Origin: Myxococcales bacterium | Lineage (GTDB): Bacteria > Myxococcota_A > Polyangia > Polyangiales > Ga0077539 | NCBI GenBank assembly: GCA_013298625.1 | Contig: JAAFIF010000016.1 | Span: 75,320-123,438 of the forward strand | Reading direction: 5' to 3' | Length of the DNA: 48,119 bases | Notes under the pieces: model-generated | The model's database searches: none | Told to the model about the DNA's origin: nothing | The model's input: the letters and a program-made list of their open reading frames with translations, nothing else | Part shown: one piece after another, positions 8,627-16,442 of the stretch | How the letters are laid out: every line of letters begins with the position of its first letter | Position numbering within the stretch: position 1 is the stretch's first letter | Made by a program: the position numbers and the translations under genes

Positions 8627-10012
8627 ATGGTGCGCAAGAAGAGGGATCGTTCGAAGGGCGAAATCAACGGCAACGGCGCGGACAATCGCGCCGGTGAGCC
8701 CGCGGACCGCGCGCTCGTGCGCGACGCGAGCGAGGTGCGCTCGCTGATCGAGCGCGCTCAACGCTTGCTGCGCGGCGAGTCCGCGGACGCGATCGAAGCG
8801 GCGCTCTCCAAGCCGATCGCTTCGCAGTCCGTCCTCGACGAAGAAGACTCGCTCGACGACGGCCCGTCGCTGCCCGACCCCAACGTCCTCGTGAGCCCGA
8901 AGCCCCGCCGCTCCGCCGAACCGTCGGACGACGACGACGAGAGCGACGACGACGCCGTGGCGCTCGACGCGCTGCCCGCCGCGTTCTTCACCACGACGAT
9001 GGGCACCATGCTGCTCTCGCAGGGCCGGGCGCTCGACGCGCGCGCGGTGTTCGAGCGCGTCCTCGCGAAGAACCCCAGCGATCAAGAGGCCGCTCGCGGG
9101 CTCGCGAAGGCCACCGCCGCGCTCGGCGCCCTCTCGCGCAGCTTGCCGAGCAGCGGCACGGTCACGCGCCTCGCGCAGCCGCACACGCTCGCCGTCGACG
9201 AAGGCGAAGCCAAAGAGCCCGACGGTCTGCTCGAGCGCGCCGATCCCCCCCGCGGCTACGACGTGGACGAGCTTCGCGTGTTGCCCGTGGACCCCACCAC
9301 GCTCGTGGTGTTCTGGGAGGTGCGCGCCTCGACCTTGCGACGGCTCGCCGACGAGCAGGCGATCCGCGGCGAGCTGATGCTTCGCATCGTCACGCTCGTG
9401 CGGGCAGAGGACGGAGCGCTTCAGCGCGTCGAGCGCTTCGAAGGCCCGGTCCCGCGCGTCGGCGATTGGTTCGTCTGGGCCGTGCGCAACGGCGCCTCGC
9501 ACGAGCTCAGCGTCGGCGTGATGGGCCGCGTGGGCTTCACCGCCATCATGACGGCGCAGCCCGTTCGCACGCCGCGAGGCGGCCCCGCGCGGTCCCGCTC
9601 CGTCGTGCGCGCGAGGATCGTGTTGCCCGAGCGCACCACGGTCGTCGCCTCCAGCGTCGCGCGCATCGCCGAGGTCGTAGGGCCCTCGTCGGTCATCGAA
9701 GCGCTCCGCGACGCGCGGTCCACGGTGGCCCTCGAAGGCGCGCGCTCGGTGCACGAAGGCCCCGCGTGGCTCGAAGAGATCGCCGCCCCCACGGTCGATG
9801 CAGCGGCCGCCAGCACGACCGTGGTCGATCACTGGTCCGAGACAGCCCCCGACAGCGCGGGCGCCGAGCCGTTGGCGGCCTCGGACGAGCGCGAGATCGA
9901 CGAGTCTGCCTCGTGGGTCGAGTGGGCGCCGGGCTCGTCGTGGGTCCTGATCGCGCGCGCCGGTGGCAAGGGGTTGAGCTCGCCGAGCTCTCCCTGGTCC
10001 GCGCCTCGCTGA
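8627..10012 (+). CDS. DUF4912-domain protein with TPR-like segment
   Basis: This 461-residue protein appears soluble. GAGGAG (8611-8616) lies ten bases before ATG 8627. The N-terminus is Lys/Arg-rich (MVRKKRDRSKGE), then an acidic low-complexity stretch (DDDDESDDDA). A single TPR-like helix pair follows (MGTMLLSQGRALDARAVFER then ALAKNPSDQEAARGLAK-like sequence). A DUF4912-like domain follows at about residues 210-330: YDVDELRVLPVDPTTLVVFW, ELMLRIVTL, DWFVWAV and a closing VRTPRGGPA. The remainder is low-complexity and acidic. DUF4912 proteins are common in myxobacteria but have no established function. The gene probably shares a transcript with ribF. Confidence 0.78.
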   Translation: MVRKKRDRSKGEINGNGADNRAGEPADRALVRDASEVRSLIERAQRLLRGESADAIEAALSKPIASQSVLDEEDSLDDGPSLPDPNVLVSPKPRRSAEPSDDDDESDDDAVALDALPAAFFTTTMGTMLLSQGRALDARAVFERVLAKNPSDQEAARGLAKATAALGALSRSLPSSGTVTRLAQPHTLAVDEGEAKEPDGLLERADPPRGYDVDELRVLPVDPTTLVVFWEVRASTLRRLADEQAIRGELMLRIVTLVRAEDGALQRVERFEGPVPRVGDWFVWAVRNGASHELSVGVMGRVGFTAIMTAQPVRTPRGGPARSRSVVRARIVLPERTTVVASSVARIAEVVGPSSVIEALRDARSTVALEGARSVHEGPAWLEEIAAPTVDAAAASTTVVDHWSETAPDSAGAEPLAASDEREIDESASWVEWAPGSSWVLIARAGGKGLSSPSSPWSAPR

Positions 10013-10071
10013 GCTGCACGAAATCGCGCCGCTCGCGCAACCCGCGGCGGTCTCGCTGGATAGGCCGCCTC

Positions 10072-10713
10072 ATGTGCAATGAGCAGGGCCGTCGCGCGGG
10101 CCAATCAGCGCGGTTGTGTGGGTGGTCGATCGCTCTCTTCTTCGCGGCTCTGTCCGCGAGCGCTCCGGCGAGCGCGCAGTCCGTGAGCGCGGCATCGTGT
10201 GATGCTGGGCGATCGTGGATCGCGCGGCCGGTCGCTGACTTCGCGGTGCGCGCGGCGATTCAGCGCGCAGGCCTCTCTGGGCGAAGCGCGGCGAGCGACG
10301 TGGCTGCGAGGGCGAGGGCGACGGCGTGGCTGCCGACGGTGAGCGCGCGCGCTGGGCGAGGGCTCAACGCGAGCGCGTCGAGCGCAGGGGGCCTTCTGCC
10401 CAGCGAACGAGCGGCGGAGAGCGAGGCGCTCTCGTTCGAGGTGAGGGTGGTCTTTCGCTTGGACCACGCGTTCTTCAGCGGCGTCGAGCTCGACGCCGAG
10501 CGCGCCGAGGTTCAGCGCGCCGAGCGAAGGCGAGCGATCGAGCGCGACGTGATCGACGCCCTGGTCGTGATGGAGCACGCGAGGCGCGAGTCGCCGCCCT
10601 GCGGCACGGCTGGCACAAGTGCAGTCACAGTCCCAGCGATGCGCGCTCGGGCGATGCTCGAATCTTGGGTGGCGATGGACGCGGACGAGCTCAGGCGAAG
10701 GGCGACTCGCTGA
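10072..10713 (+). CDS. Short exported protein, possibly TolC-like
   Basis: This 213-residue protein has a signal peptide (WSIALFFAALSASAPASAQS). The mature part contains DVAARARATAWLPTVSARAG, a beta-strand stretch (EALSFEVRVVFRLDHAFFSG) and a long charged helix (VELDAERAEVQRAERRRAIE). The order of helix, WLP-strand, strand ending in FFSG and long helix recalls half of a TolC-type outer-membrane efflux subunit, but the protein is less than half the normal length, so it cannot be a whole channel. It may be a reduced homologue. I rate the gene as real from its signal peptide and codon use; the function is unknown. Confidence 0.65.
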   Translation: MCNEQGRRAGQSARLCGWSIALFFAALSASAPASAQSVSAASCDAGRSWIARPVADFAVRAAIQRAGLSGRSAASDVAARARATAWLPTVSARAGRGLNASASSAGGLLPSERAAESEALSFEVRVVFRLDHAFFSGVELDAERAEVQRAERRRAIERDVIDALVVMEHARRESPPCGTAGTSAVTVPAMRARAMLESWVAMDADELRRRATR

Positions 10714-10743
10714 GACAGACTGTCGTCAGGGGGTGTCGGGATG

Positions 10744-10805
10744 CCGACAGGCGAAACAAAAAGACTTTTTGTTTCAATTGGTTAGATCCACTCGCCGCCT
10801 GTCGG
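10744..10805. repeat. Nested inverted repeats with AT-rich 23-bp palindrome
   Basis: Outer arms CCGACAGGCG (10744-10753) and CGCCTGTCGG (10796-10805) are perfect inverted copies. Inside the left arm begins a 23-base perfect palindrome (10753-10775): GAAACAAAAAG, a central A, then CTTTTTGTTTC. A further small repeat, TGTCGG/CCGACA, overlaps the left arm (about 10734-10749). The AT-rich core is a sharp composition break from its surroundings. The stem is too AT-rich for a normal intrinsic terminator. A protein-binding site or a relic of a small mobile element fits better. Confidence 0.7.
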
Positions 10806-11000
10806 CGCCTGCGCGTCGGCCTGTGGATGACGAAACGCCGTCCGCAGAGAGCGCTGCGTGCGTCGAGTTGGCACGCACGTGCACACCGCGCATGGGCGAT
10901 TCGTGACGAGCTGAGCCAGCCTGCGGTCTCGCACTGGAGTCATCGTGGCGTTTGGAGGGGGGACGTTGGAGACGCTGGGCGCTCGGGCTTGGCTTGGGGA

Positions 11001-11045
11001 GAAACGCGAGAGCCCCGGTGCCGTGGTGTCGGCAGCGGGGCTCTC
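11001..11045 (-). terminator. Intrinsic terminator downstream of pilQ
   Basis: Positions 11008-11045 form a hairpin with two 16-base arms (one mismatch) and a six-base loop. The outer ten pairs are GAGAGCCCCG against CGGGGCTCTC. Read on the minus strand it starts 34 bases after the pilQ stop and is followed by GCGTTTCTCC, a short T-rich tail. Confidence 0.75.
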
Positions 11046-11079
11046 GAGGGCGCGAGGTCAGCGCCGTAGGGCAGGTGGG

Positions 11080-12663
11080 CTATCGGCCGATGGCTTCGGC
11101 GCGGTTCACGATGCGAGGGGTCAAGAAGATGATCATCTCGCTGCGCTCGTCGCGGCTCTGGCGGCGCGAGAAGAGCGCGCCGAGGATGGGGATGTCGCCG
11201 AGGCCGGGGATCTGATTCGAGGTGCGACCGGTGTTGCGCGTGAAGATTCCGCCGATGACCGCGGTGCGTCCGTCGGGGACGAGCAGGTCGGTCTCTGCTT
11301 CCTTCTTGCGGATCGTGGGGTCACCGCGGACGCTGGGCGCGTTGAAGTCGGGCTCGTCGCGGGTGATGCGGACGTGCATCGAGACCGATCCGTCGGCCGT
11401 CACGTGGGGACGGACGCGGAGCTGCAGCTTGGCCTCTTGAAACGCGGTCTGCACACCCTGCGCGCTGACCTGCGAGTACGGGATGAGCGTCCCCTGCGCG
11501 ATCATCGCCTCGCGGTTGTCGAGGGTGAGGATGCGCGGCGCGGACACGATGCGGACCTGGTTGTTGAGCTCCGCGGCGCTCAAACGAACGTTGAGGTTGA
11601 AGCTGCCGTTGACCGAGCCGAAGGTGAAGCCGAGGGCGCCACCGTTGCCCTGGCCGACGGTGGCCGGGAGGTTGACGGCGAAGTTGGGGTTCGGGACGAA
11701 CAGGGACGTGGGCGAGAGACCCGCGCTGTTGGTCTGGTTGTCCGTGGCGCCGCCGACGACGCCGATGCTGCTCGGAAACGCCAGGCCGGTGGGGTTTCCG
11801 AAGCCCTGGCCGACGCCGATGTCGCCGCCCCACTGGATGCCCACGTCGCGGGTGAACGTGCTCGTCGCCTCGACGATGCGCGCTTCGATCAACACCTGCG
11901 GCGTCTGCGTGTCGAGCGAGCGCACGAGGCGCTCGATCTGGTTGAGCACCGCCGCGGTGTCGCGGACGATGAGCACGTTGGTGCGCTCGTCGACCGAGAC
12001 GTTGCCGCGCGACGAGAGCATCTCGCGAGCGCGCGGGGCGAGGTCTCCCGCGAGCGCGTAGCTCACGGGCAGCAAGCGGGTCTCGATGGGCTCGAGCGTG
12101 GCGAGCTGGCGCTGACGCTCGATGAGCAGCTCGCGCTCTTTGTCGAGGATGGTCTGCGGCGCGACGCGGATGATGTTTCCGTTGCGCTGCATGCCGAGGC
12201 CGCGGGCGGCGAGGATCACGTCCAGCGCCTGGTCCCACGGGACGTTGCGCATGCGGATCGTGACCGAGCCTTCGACGTCTTGCGAGGCGACGATGTTGAC
12301 CGAGCCCACTTCGGCGAGCAGCCGCAGGACGTTGTGAATGTCCGCGTCGCGGAGGTCGATGTCGACCCTGCGGCCCGTGTAGCGACGGCCGCGAGCGCCG
12401 GCGACCTGCAGCGGCGCGACCGAGAGAAAGCCCGCTTCGTCGCTCGTGTCCGAGACGACGGTCTCGACCGAGTCCCGCGCGATGAGCCGCGAGCGCGGCG
12501 CTTCGGGCGGCGGGGGGTTCTCGTCTTGGTTCTGCTCAGGCGCGGGCGCCTGTTCACGGGAGGGAACGATTCCCTGCGCGTGCGCGGTTCCCGCTGGCGC
12601 GAGCGCGCCGAGCAGGGAGCACAGCAGCGGCACCAGTAGCTGTGGAGCGAGCGATCGTCGCAT
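11080..12663 (-). CDS. pilQ: Type IV pilus outer-membrane secretin PilQ, short form
   Basis: PilQ forms the gated outer-membrane channel through which the type IV pilus leaves the cell. ATG 12663 gives 527 residues with a signal peptide (RSLAPQLLVPLLCSLLGALA through THA-Q). An STN-type N0 domain follows (RVDIDLRDADIHNVLRLLAE, MRNVPWDQALDVILAARGL), then an N1 domain (LPVSYALAGDL, VDERTNVLIVRD, RLVRSLD). The secretin barrel begins at PQVLIEARIVE and closes with IPGLGDIPILGALFSRR and SEMIIFLTPRIV. I see no AMIN domains, whereas PilQ of Myxococcus xanthus is much longer and carries them. It is last in pilMNOPQ, after a 135-base gap from pilP. Confidence 0.95.
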   Translation of the reverse strand: MRRSLAPQLLVPLLCSLLGALAPAGTAHAQGIVPSREQAPAPEQNQDENPPPPEAPRSRLIARDSVETVVSDTSDEAGFLSVAPLQVAGARGRRYTGRRVDIDLRDADIHNVLRLLAEVGSVNIVASQDVEGSVTIRMRNVPWDQALDVILAARGLGMQRNGNIIRVAPQTILDKERELLIERQRQLATLEPIETRLLPVSYALAGDLAPRAREMLSSRGNVSVDERTNVLIVRDTAAVLNQIERLVRSLDTQTPQVLIEARIVEATSTFTRDVGIQWGGDIGVGQGFGNPTGLAFPSSIGVVGGATDNQTNSAGLSPTSLFVPNPNFAVNLPATVGQGNGGALGFTFGSVNGSFNLNVRLSAAELNNQVRIVSAPRILTLDNREAMIAQGTLIPYSQVSAQGVQTAFQEAKLQLRVRPHVTADGSVSMHVRITRDEPDFNAPSVRGDPTIRKKEAETDLLVPDGRTAVIGGIFTRNTGRTSNQIPGLGDIPILGALFSRRQSRDERSEMIIFLTPRIVNRAEAIGR

Positions 12664-12798
12664 CAGTGACCTCGTTGGAGTGCGTGGCTCCTTCGATGGA
12701 GCCTCGCGGGTCACACTAGAGCGAGCGATTCGAGAGGGTGAAGTTTTCGGCGCTGTTTTCTGCGGTCAATCGCCGCGCCGATCGCGATGAGCGCGCGT

Positions 12799-13818
12799 TC
12801 AGCGCGGAAGACCCGCGGACGGAAACGGCGACGACCCCGTGACGCGCACCGGCGGCGGCGTGTCGGGCAACGGAACCGGCTGCGGCGCCGTGGGCTGGCT
12901 CGCCGCGGGCGCTTGCACCACCACCGTGGTCGGCTGCTGCTGCGCCGGCTGCGTCGAGCCCTGCGTCGGCGGGATGATCGTCGTATACGACTGCACCAAG
13001 GTCGAGCCTTGCTGCGACTGCGTCGCCGTCGTGCGCGAGCCCGGGGGCAGGGACGACGGGTTCGGCGGCAAGAAGGGCGATCCTCCCGGAAGCGAAGGAA
13101 GCGCAGGCAATCCTCCGCCGGGCGCCGCTTCGACGGGACCCGGTCCGCCGCGGCCTTCGCCGGGCGCGGCGAGGGTGAGCGAGCGCTCGATGCGCGTGGG
13201 CGTAAGCGACGCGCGGTCTTCGCGCTCGAACACGACCTCCGCCGGGATCTCGACCAGGTTGTTGCTTCGATCGCGGGACAACCGCGAGCCGACGATCCGC
13301 GCGACGCGCCACGGGACCTGGTGCGGGCCGCCGTTTTCGCCGGCCGAGACGATGGTGTCGGGGCGTCCAACGTGGTCGCCGCGGCGGATGATCGTGCCCG
13401 CCCCAGACGGGTCGACGAGCATGGCGTACGGGCTCGAGACGCCGACGACGATCGCGATCACGCGGAGGTCATCGAGCGCGAAGGTCGCGAGCTTGATGTT
13501 CTCGAGCGGGAGCGCGTTCTCGTTGGTCTGCCTGGGGATCCAGTTCTGCGCGAACGAGCGAAACGGGTCGCGCGAGCGGTCGCTCTCGGTGAAATCAATG
13601 TCCTGCAGCACCCGTCCGTGCGCGGGAGGTCCGCTCGCGGCGGCGTCGTCCGCGCCAGCGTCGGCCGCGGCTGCGTTGGTCGCTGCGTTGTTGCGCGCGG
13701 GCGCGCCGCGGCCGCTGCTGGTGGCGCCGCGCGAGGCGGACTGAGGCTCGTCGCCGCACGCGACGGACAAGCTCGCCGCGAGCGCGACGGTGATGATCTT
13801 GATCGAACGAGACTTCAT
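12799..13818 (-). CDS. pilP: Type IV pilus lipoprotein PilP with long Pro/Gln-rich tail
   Basis: PilP is the inner-membrane lipoprotein that links the PilNO complex to the PilQ secretin. The lipoprotein signal is MKSRSIKIITVALAASLSVAC (break after residue 20, lipidated Cys 21). An Ala/Asp-rich linker precedes the PilP beta domain (RDPFRSFAQNW, NIKLATFALDDLRVIAIVVG, AMLVDPSGAGTIIRRGDHVG, GSRLSRDRSNNLVEIPAEVV). The family is usually about 175-185 residues. This one is 339 because of a C-terminal extension of about 120 residues rich in Pro, Gly, Gln and Thr. Its start overlaps the pilO stop by four bases, so the two are translationally coupled. Confidence 0.93.
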   Translation of the reverse strand: MKSRSIKIITVALAASLSVACGDEPQSASRGATSSGRGAPARNNAATNAAAADAGADDAAASGPPAHGRVLQDIDFTESDRSRDPFRSFAQNWIPRQTNENALPLENIKLATFALDDLRVIAIVVGVSSPYAMLVDPSGAGTIIRRGDHVGRPDTIVSAGENGGPHQVPWRVARIVGSRLSRDRSNNLVEIPAEVVFEREDRASLTPTRIERSLTLAAPGEGRGGPGPVEAAPGGGLPALPSLPGGSPFLPPNPSSLPPGSRTTATQSQQGSTLVQSYTTIIPPTQGSTQPAQQQPTTVVVQAPAASQPTAPQPVPLPDTPPPVRVTGSSPFPSAGLPR

Positions 13819-14495
13819 CGCGCACCTCCTCGCGGCGCGCTCGCGGGGGCGTTGCCCGACGAGCCCGCCTCTTGCGCCGCTTGTTGCCGCGCTTGTTCTG
13901 CGGCGGTGAGCGCGCGAAACGTCGTCGCTTGCATGCGCGCGTCGACGCGCACCTTTCCGTCCGGCGCGGTCACCGGCGTCGAGAGCGCGATGTTCTCCAT
14001 GTTGATCACGCGGGGCTGCTGCCCGATCGTGCGAAAGAACCGCGCGATCTCGAGGAAGCTGCCGTTGACCTCGACGCGCACGGGGATGCGCACGAAGTAC
14101 TGCTCGATCGCCTCGGCTTCGGGCAGCACGAGCTTGATGGTCAGCCCGTTCTCCGTGGCGGTGCGGTGGATCGCGTCGAGAAAGCCAGGGATATCCGGGT
14201 TGTCCGGCAGCACGCGCTGCTGCTCTCGCGCGAACGAGCGGAGGCGCTCGAGCTCGGCGACGTCGTCGTTGTACGCGCGCAGGTCGCGGTTGGCGTTGCG
14301 CGTCTGCGACTCGAGCGTGGTCTGCCGCTGGCGCTGGTTGGTGATCGACGCCTGCACCTGCTCGTAGCCGAGAAAGTAGTACGCCGCGCCGACGGCGGCC
14401 GCGACGCCAATGCCGATCGCCACCATCACCGGCGGCGTGAGCTGCTCGGCGAACGAGGGCTGGGTCGTGATGGTCTTCTTCGCTGGAGGGGCCAT
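13815..14495 (-). CDS. pilO: Type IV pilus alignment protein PilO
   Basis: PilO pairs with PilN in the inner membrane to align the pilus motor with the secretin. The 226 residues show a short cytoplasmic N-terminus, one transmembrane helix (VMVAIGIGVAAAVGAAYYFL), a coiled coil (ITNQRQRQTTLESQTRNANR and onward, LERLRSFAREQQRVLPDNPD) and the PilO ferredoxin-like domain (FLDAIHRTATENGLTIKLVL, VRVEVNGSFLEIARFFRTIG). The Ala/Gln-rich tail is not conserved. It starts four bases after the pilN stop and overlaps pilP. Confidence 0.94.
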   Translation of the reverse strand: MAPPAKKTITTQPSFAEQLTPPVMVAIGIGVAAAVGAAYYFLGYEQVQASITNQRQRQTTLESQTRNANRDLRAYNDDVAELERLRSFAREQQRVLPDNPDIPGFLDAIHRTATENGLTIKLVLPEAEAIEQYFVRIPVRVEVNGSFLEIARFFRTIGQQPRVINMENIALSTPVTAPDGKVRVDARMQATTFRALTAAEQARQQAAQEAGSSGNAPASAPRGGAR

Positions 14496-14499
14496 GGTC

Positions 14500-15156
14500 T
14501 CAGTACCTCACCCGCGCTGTGATCTTGAAGCGCTGCACCGGAAGGCGCGTGTCCGCGTCGATCGAGCCTTCGCTGCGCTCGAGCGTGACGCCCTCGAAGT
14601 ACTCCGAGAGCATCAAGCGCCGCATGAACTCTGCGACGTCGTCGGCGCTGCGGCCGTAGCCCTCGACGTTGACGCCTCGCTCGGACTCCGAGAAGGTCGT
14701 GAGCCAGATCTGGTGCGAGTCCCAGTTGGCGTGCATCCACCTAGTGGGGTCGTCGCGCTGGATGCGCTCGAACTGCGCAGGGTCGTTGGTGGGGCGGCCG
14801 CCCGGCGAGAGCAGCTGCGAGACCTCGACGAGCATGGCGGTGGGGCCTGTGCGGTTGGCTTCGAGGCGCTGGATGGCGTCGCGACGCGCGCGGATCTCTT
14901 GCAGCTCGGTGCGCACGCGCGGGTGGTCGGCGACGCGCTGCTTGATCTGCCGCACGGCCAGCTCTCGCTGGTTGTTGGCGCTCGTCACGCTGTCGAGCAC
15001 CTTGGTCTGCGACGAGTGAAAGATCATGATGCCCGCCGCGAGCAGGACGAGCATGATGCTCATCCCGACCGCGAAGGTGCGCAGGTCTCCGGCTGCGGCT
15101 TTGCTCTCGCCGGCGGCGCGCGCTGCGGCGCCGGGGAGTAGGTTGATCTTGAGCAT
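14500..15156 (-). CDS. pilN: Type IV pilus assembly protein PilN
   Basis: PilN binds PilM through its cytoplasmic N-terminus and pairs with PilO. It opens with MLKINLLPG, the conserved PilM-binding INLLP motif, then a transmembrane helix (FAVGMSIMLVLLAAGIMIF), a coiled coil (NNQRELAVRQIKQRVADHPR) and a periplasmic ferredoxin-like domain containing HQIWLTTFSESERGVNVEGY and SADDVAEFMRRLM. Length is 218 residues. Its ATG overlaps the pilM stop by one base (TGATG). Confidence 0.94.
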   Translation of the reverse strand: MLKINLLPGAAARAAGESKAAAGDLRTFAVGMSIMLVLLAAGIMIFHSSQTKVLDSVTSANNQRELAVRQIKQRVADHPRVRTELQEIRARRDAIQRLEANRTGPTAMLVEVSQLLSPGGRPTNDPAQFERIQRDDPTRWMHANWDSHQIWLTTFSESERGVNVEGYGRSADDVAEFMRRLMLSEYFEGVTLERSEGSIDADTRLPVQRFKITARVRY

Positions 15157-16220
15157 CAGCGCTTCTCCCGATCCGTGCGCAGCGCGAGGCCGAGGGCCAC
15201 CGTCGCTTGCGCCGCGCGGGCGCGGAGCAGCTCGGTGTTGACCTCTTTCGCGTCCACTTGGATCGCCTTGAAGGGGTTGAGCTGCTCGACCTTGCAGTGC
15301 GAGCGCCGCTCGATGGCTTGCGAGAGCTCCGGGAGGTTGCTGGTCCCGCCCGTGAGAAACACCTGCTGGATCTCACGCTCTCCGCTGGTGGCGAGGTAGA
15401 AGTCGAGCGAGCGCTGCACTTCGCCCGCGAGCGAGTCGACGACCTGCCGAATGATCTTCGGGACCTCGCTCGGGACGATGGCGCCGCGCGTGAGGTTCTC
15501 GGGCGTCGCGTTCTTGTAGATCTCGGCTTCTTCGGCGCTGACGCCGAGCTGCCGCTGGATCTCGTCGGTCAGCGAGTTGCCGCCGTTCAAGATGTCGCGC
15601 GTAAACGCCGGAACGCCGCCAGAAATGATGTTGATCGTCGTGAGGGTCGCCCCGACGTTGATCAGCGCGAACGTCCCTTCGGTGGGCAACCCATAGTTGA
15701 CCTCGAAGATGTTCTGCACGGCGAAGGCGTCGACGTCGATGACCGTGGGCTTGAGCTTCGCTTGCCTGGCGAGGTCCGCGGCGGCCTCGAGCTCTTCGCG
15801 CTTGGCGGCCACGAGCAAGACGTCCATCTGCCCCTGGTCGGGCCGACGCTTGAGCACTTCGTAGTCGATGTGCACGTCTTTGATCTCGAAGGGGATCTGC
15901 TGCTCGGCCTCCCAAGTGATCTGCTCGCTGAGCTCTTGCGCGGACATGAGCGGCAAGGTCAGGCGCTTGATGATCACCGAGTGTCCAGAGACCGAGAGCG
16001 CGACCTCGCGGCGCTTCACCTTGAGGTCGGAGAAGAGCTTCTGGAGCGTCTCGACGACGACGCCAGCGTTCATCACCTGGCCATCGACGATGGTTTGCGG
16101 CGGAAGGGGCGCGTAGCCGAACTTGACCAGCGCTTTCTTCTTCTGGACGTCTTTGAGCAGGCAGAGCTTGATCGCGCTCGACCCGATGTCCACGCCGACG
16201 AGGTAGTTGCCTTCCGCCAT
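15156..16220 (-). CDS. pilM: Type IV pilus actin-like ATPase PilM
   Basis: PilM is a cytoplasmic actin/FtsA-like protein that binds PilN and links the cytoplasmic motor to the alignment complex. The 354 residues begin MAEGNYLVGVDIGSSAIKLC, with the phosphate-1 motif GVDIGSSAIK. They continue with RREVALSVSGHSVIIKRLTL, VIDVDAFAVQNIFEVNY, FALINVGATLTTINI (phosphate 2) and VFLTGGTSNLPEL (adenosine motif). ATG 16220 was chosen over upstream starts because GAGAGGAATC precedes it and the protein then matches family length. It is the first gene of the pil operon, divergent from the LysM gene; the 222-base gap should hold both promoters. Confidence 0.95.
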   Translation of the reverse strand: MAEGNYLVGVDIGSSAIKLCLLKDVQKKKALVKFGYAPLPPQTIVDGQVMNAGVVVETLQKLFSDLKVKRREVALSVSGHSVIIKRLTLPLMSAQELSEQITWEAEQQIPFEIKDVHIDYEVLKRRPDQGQMDVLLVAAKREELEAAADLARQAKLKPTVIDVDAFAVQNIFEVNYGLPTEGTFALINVGATLTTINIISGGVPAFTRDILNGGNSLTDEIQRQLGVSAEEAEIYKNATPENLTRGAIVPSEVPKIIRQVVDSLAGEVQRSLDFYLATSGEREIQQVFLTGGTSNLPELSQAIERRSHCKVEQLNPFKAIQVDAKEVNTELLRARAAQATVALGLALRTDREKR

Positions 16221-16442
16221 GATTCCTCTCGTCCAACGGTCTCGGTCGGCGCTCGGCGCGACGACGGGATCGATGGGAGCGAGGGTCATTGAAGCAAAGT
16301 GAAGCCAGGGTCGCAAAAAACCGCAGTCGAGTTCGGCGTCCCGTCGCGTTTCGTCCACTGACACCCGCGATCAACCGAGCCGCGCGGTCGCACGGTCAGC
16401 TTGACCGAGCGCGGTTGGGGGGGTACGCCCCGGGGTCGCTCG

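Larger units (their letters stand above)
10714..11079. other. Intergenic region, 366 bases
   Basis: This lies between the convergent exported-protein gene and pilQ. No gene is credible. It holds the nested inverted repeats at 10744-10805 and the pilQ terminator hairpin at 11008-11045, both listed separately. It also holds a TTGGCACG at 10868-10875. Confidence 0.6.

Noticed and set aside
10868..10884. TTGGCACG followed by GTGCA, like a sigma-54 promoter
   Set aside because: The distance between the GG and GC elements is one base too short, which normally abolishes function.
10945..12639. Long open plus-strand frame opposite pilQ
   Set aside because: It is an antisense shadow; the minus strand has complete secretin motifs and lies in the pil operon.
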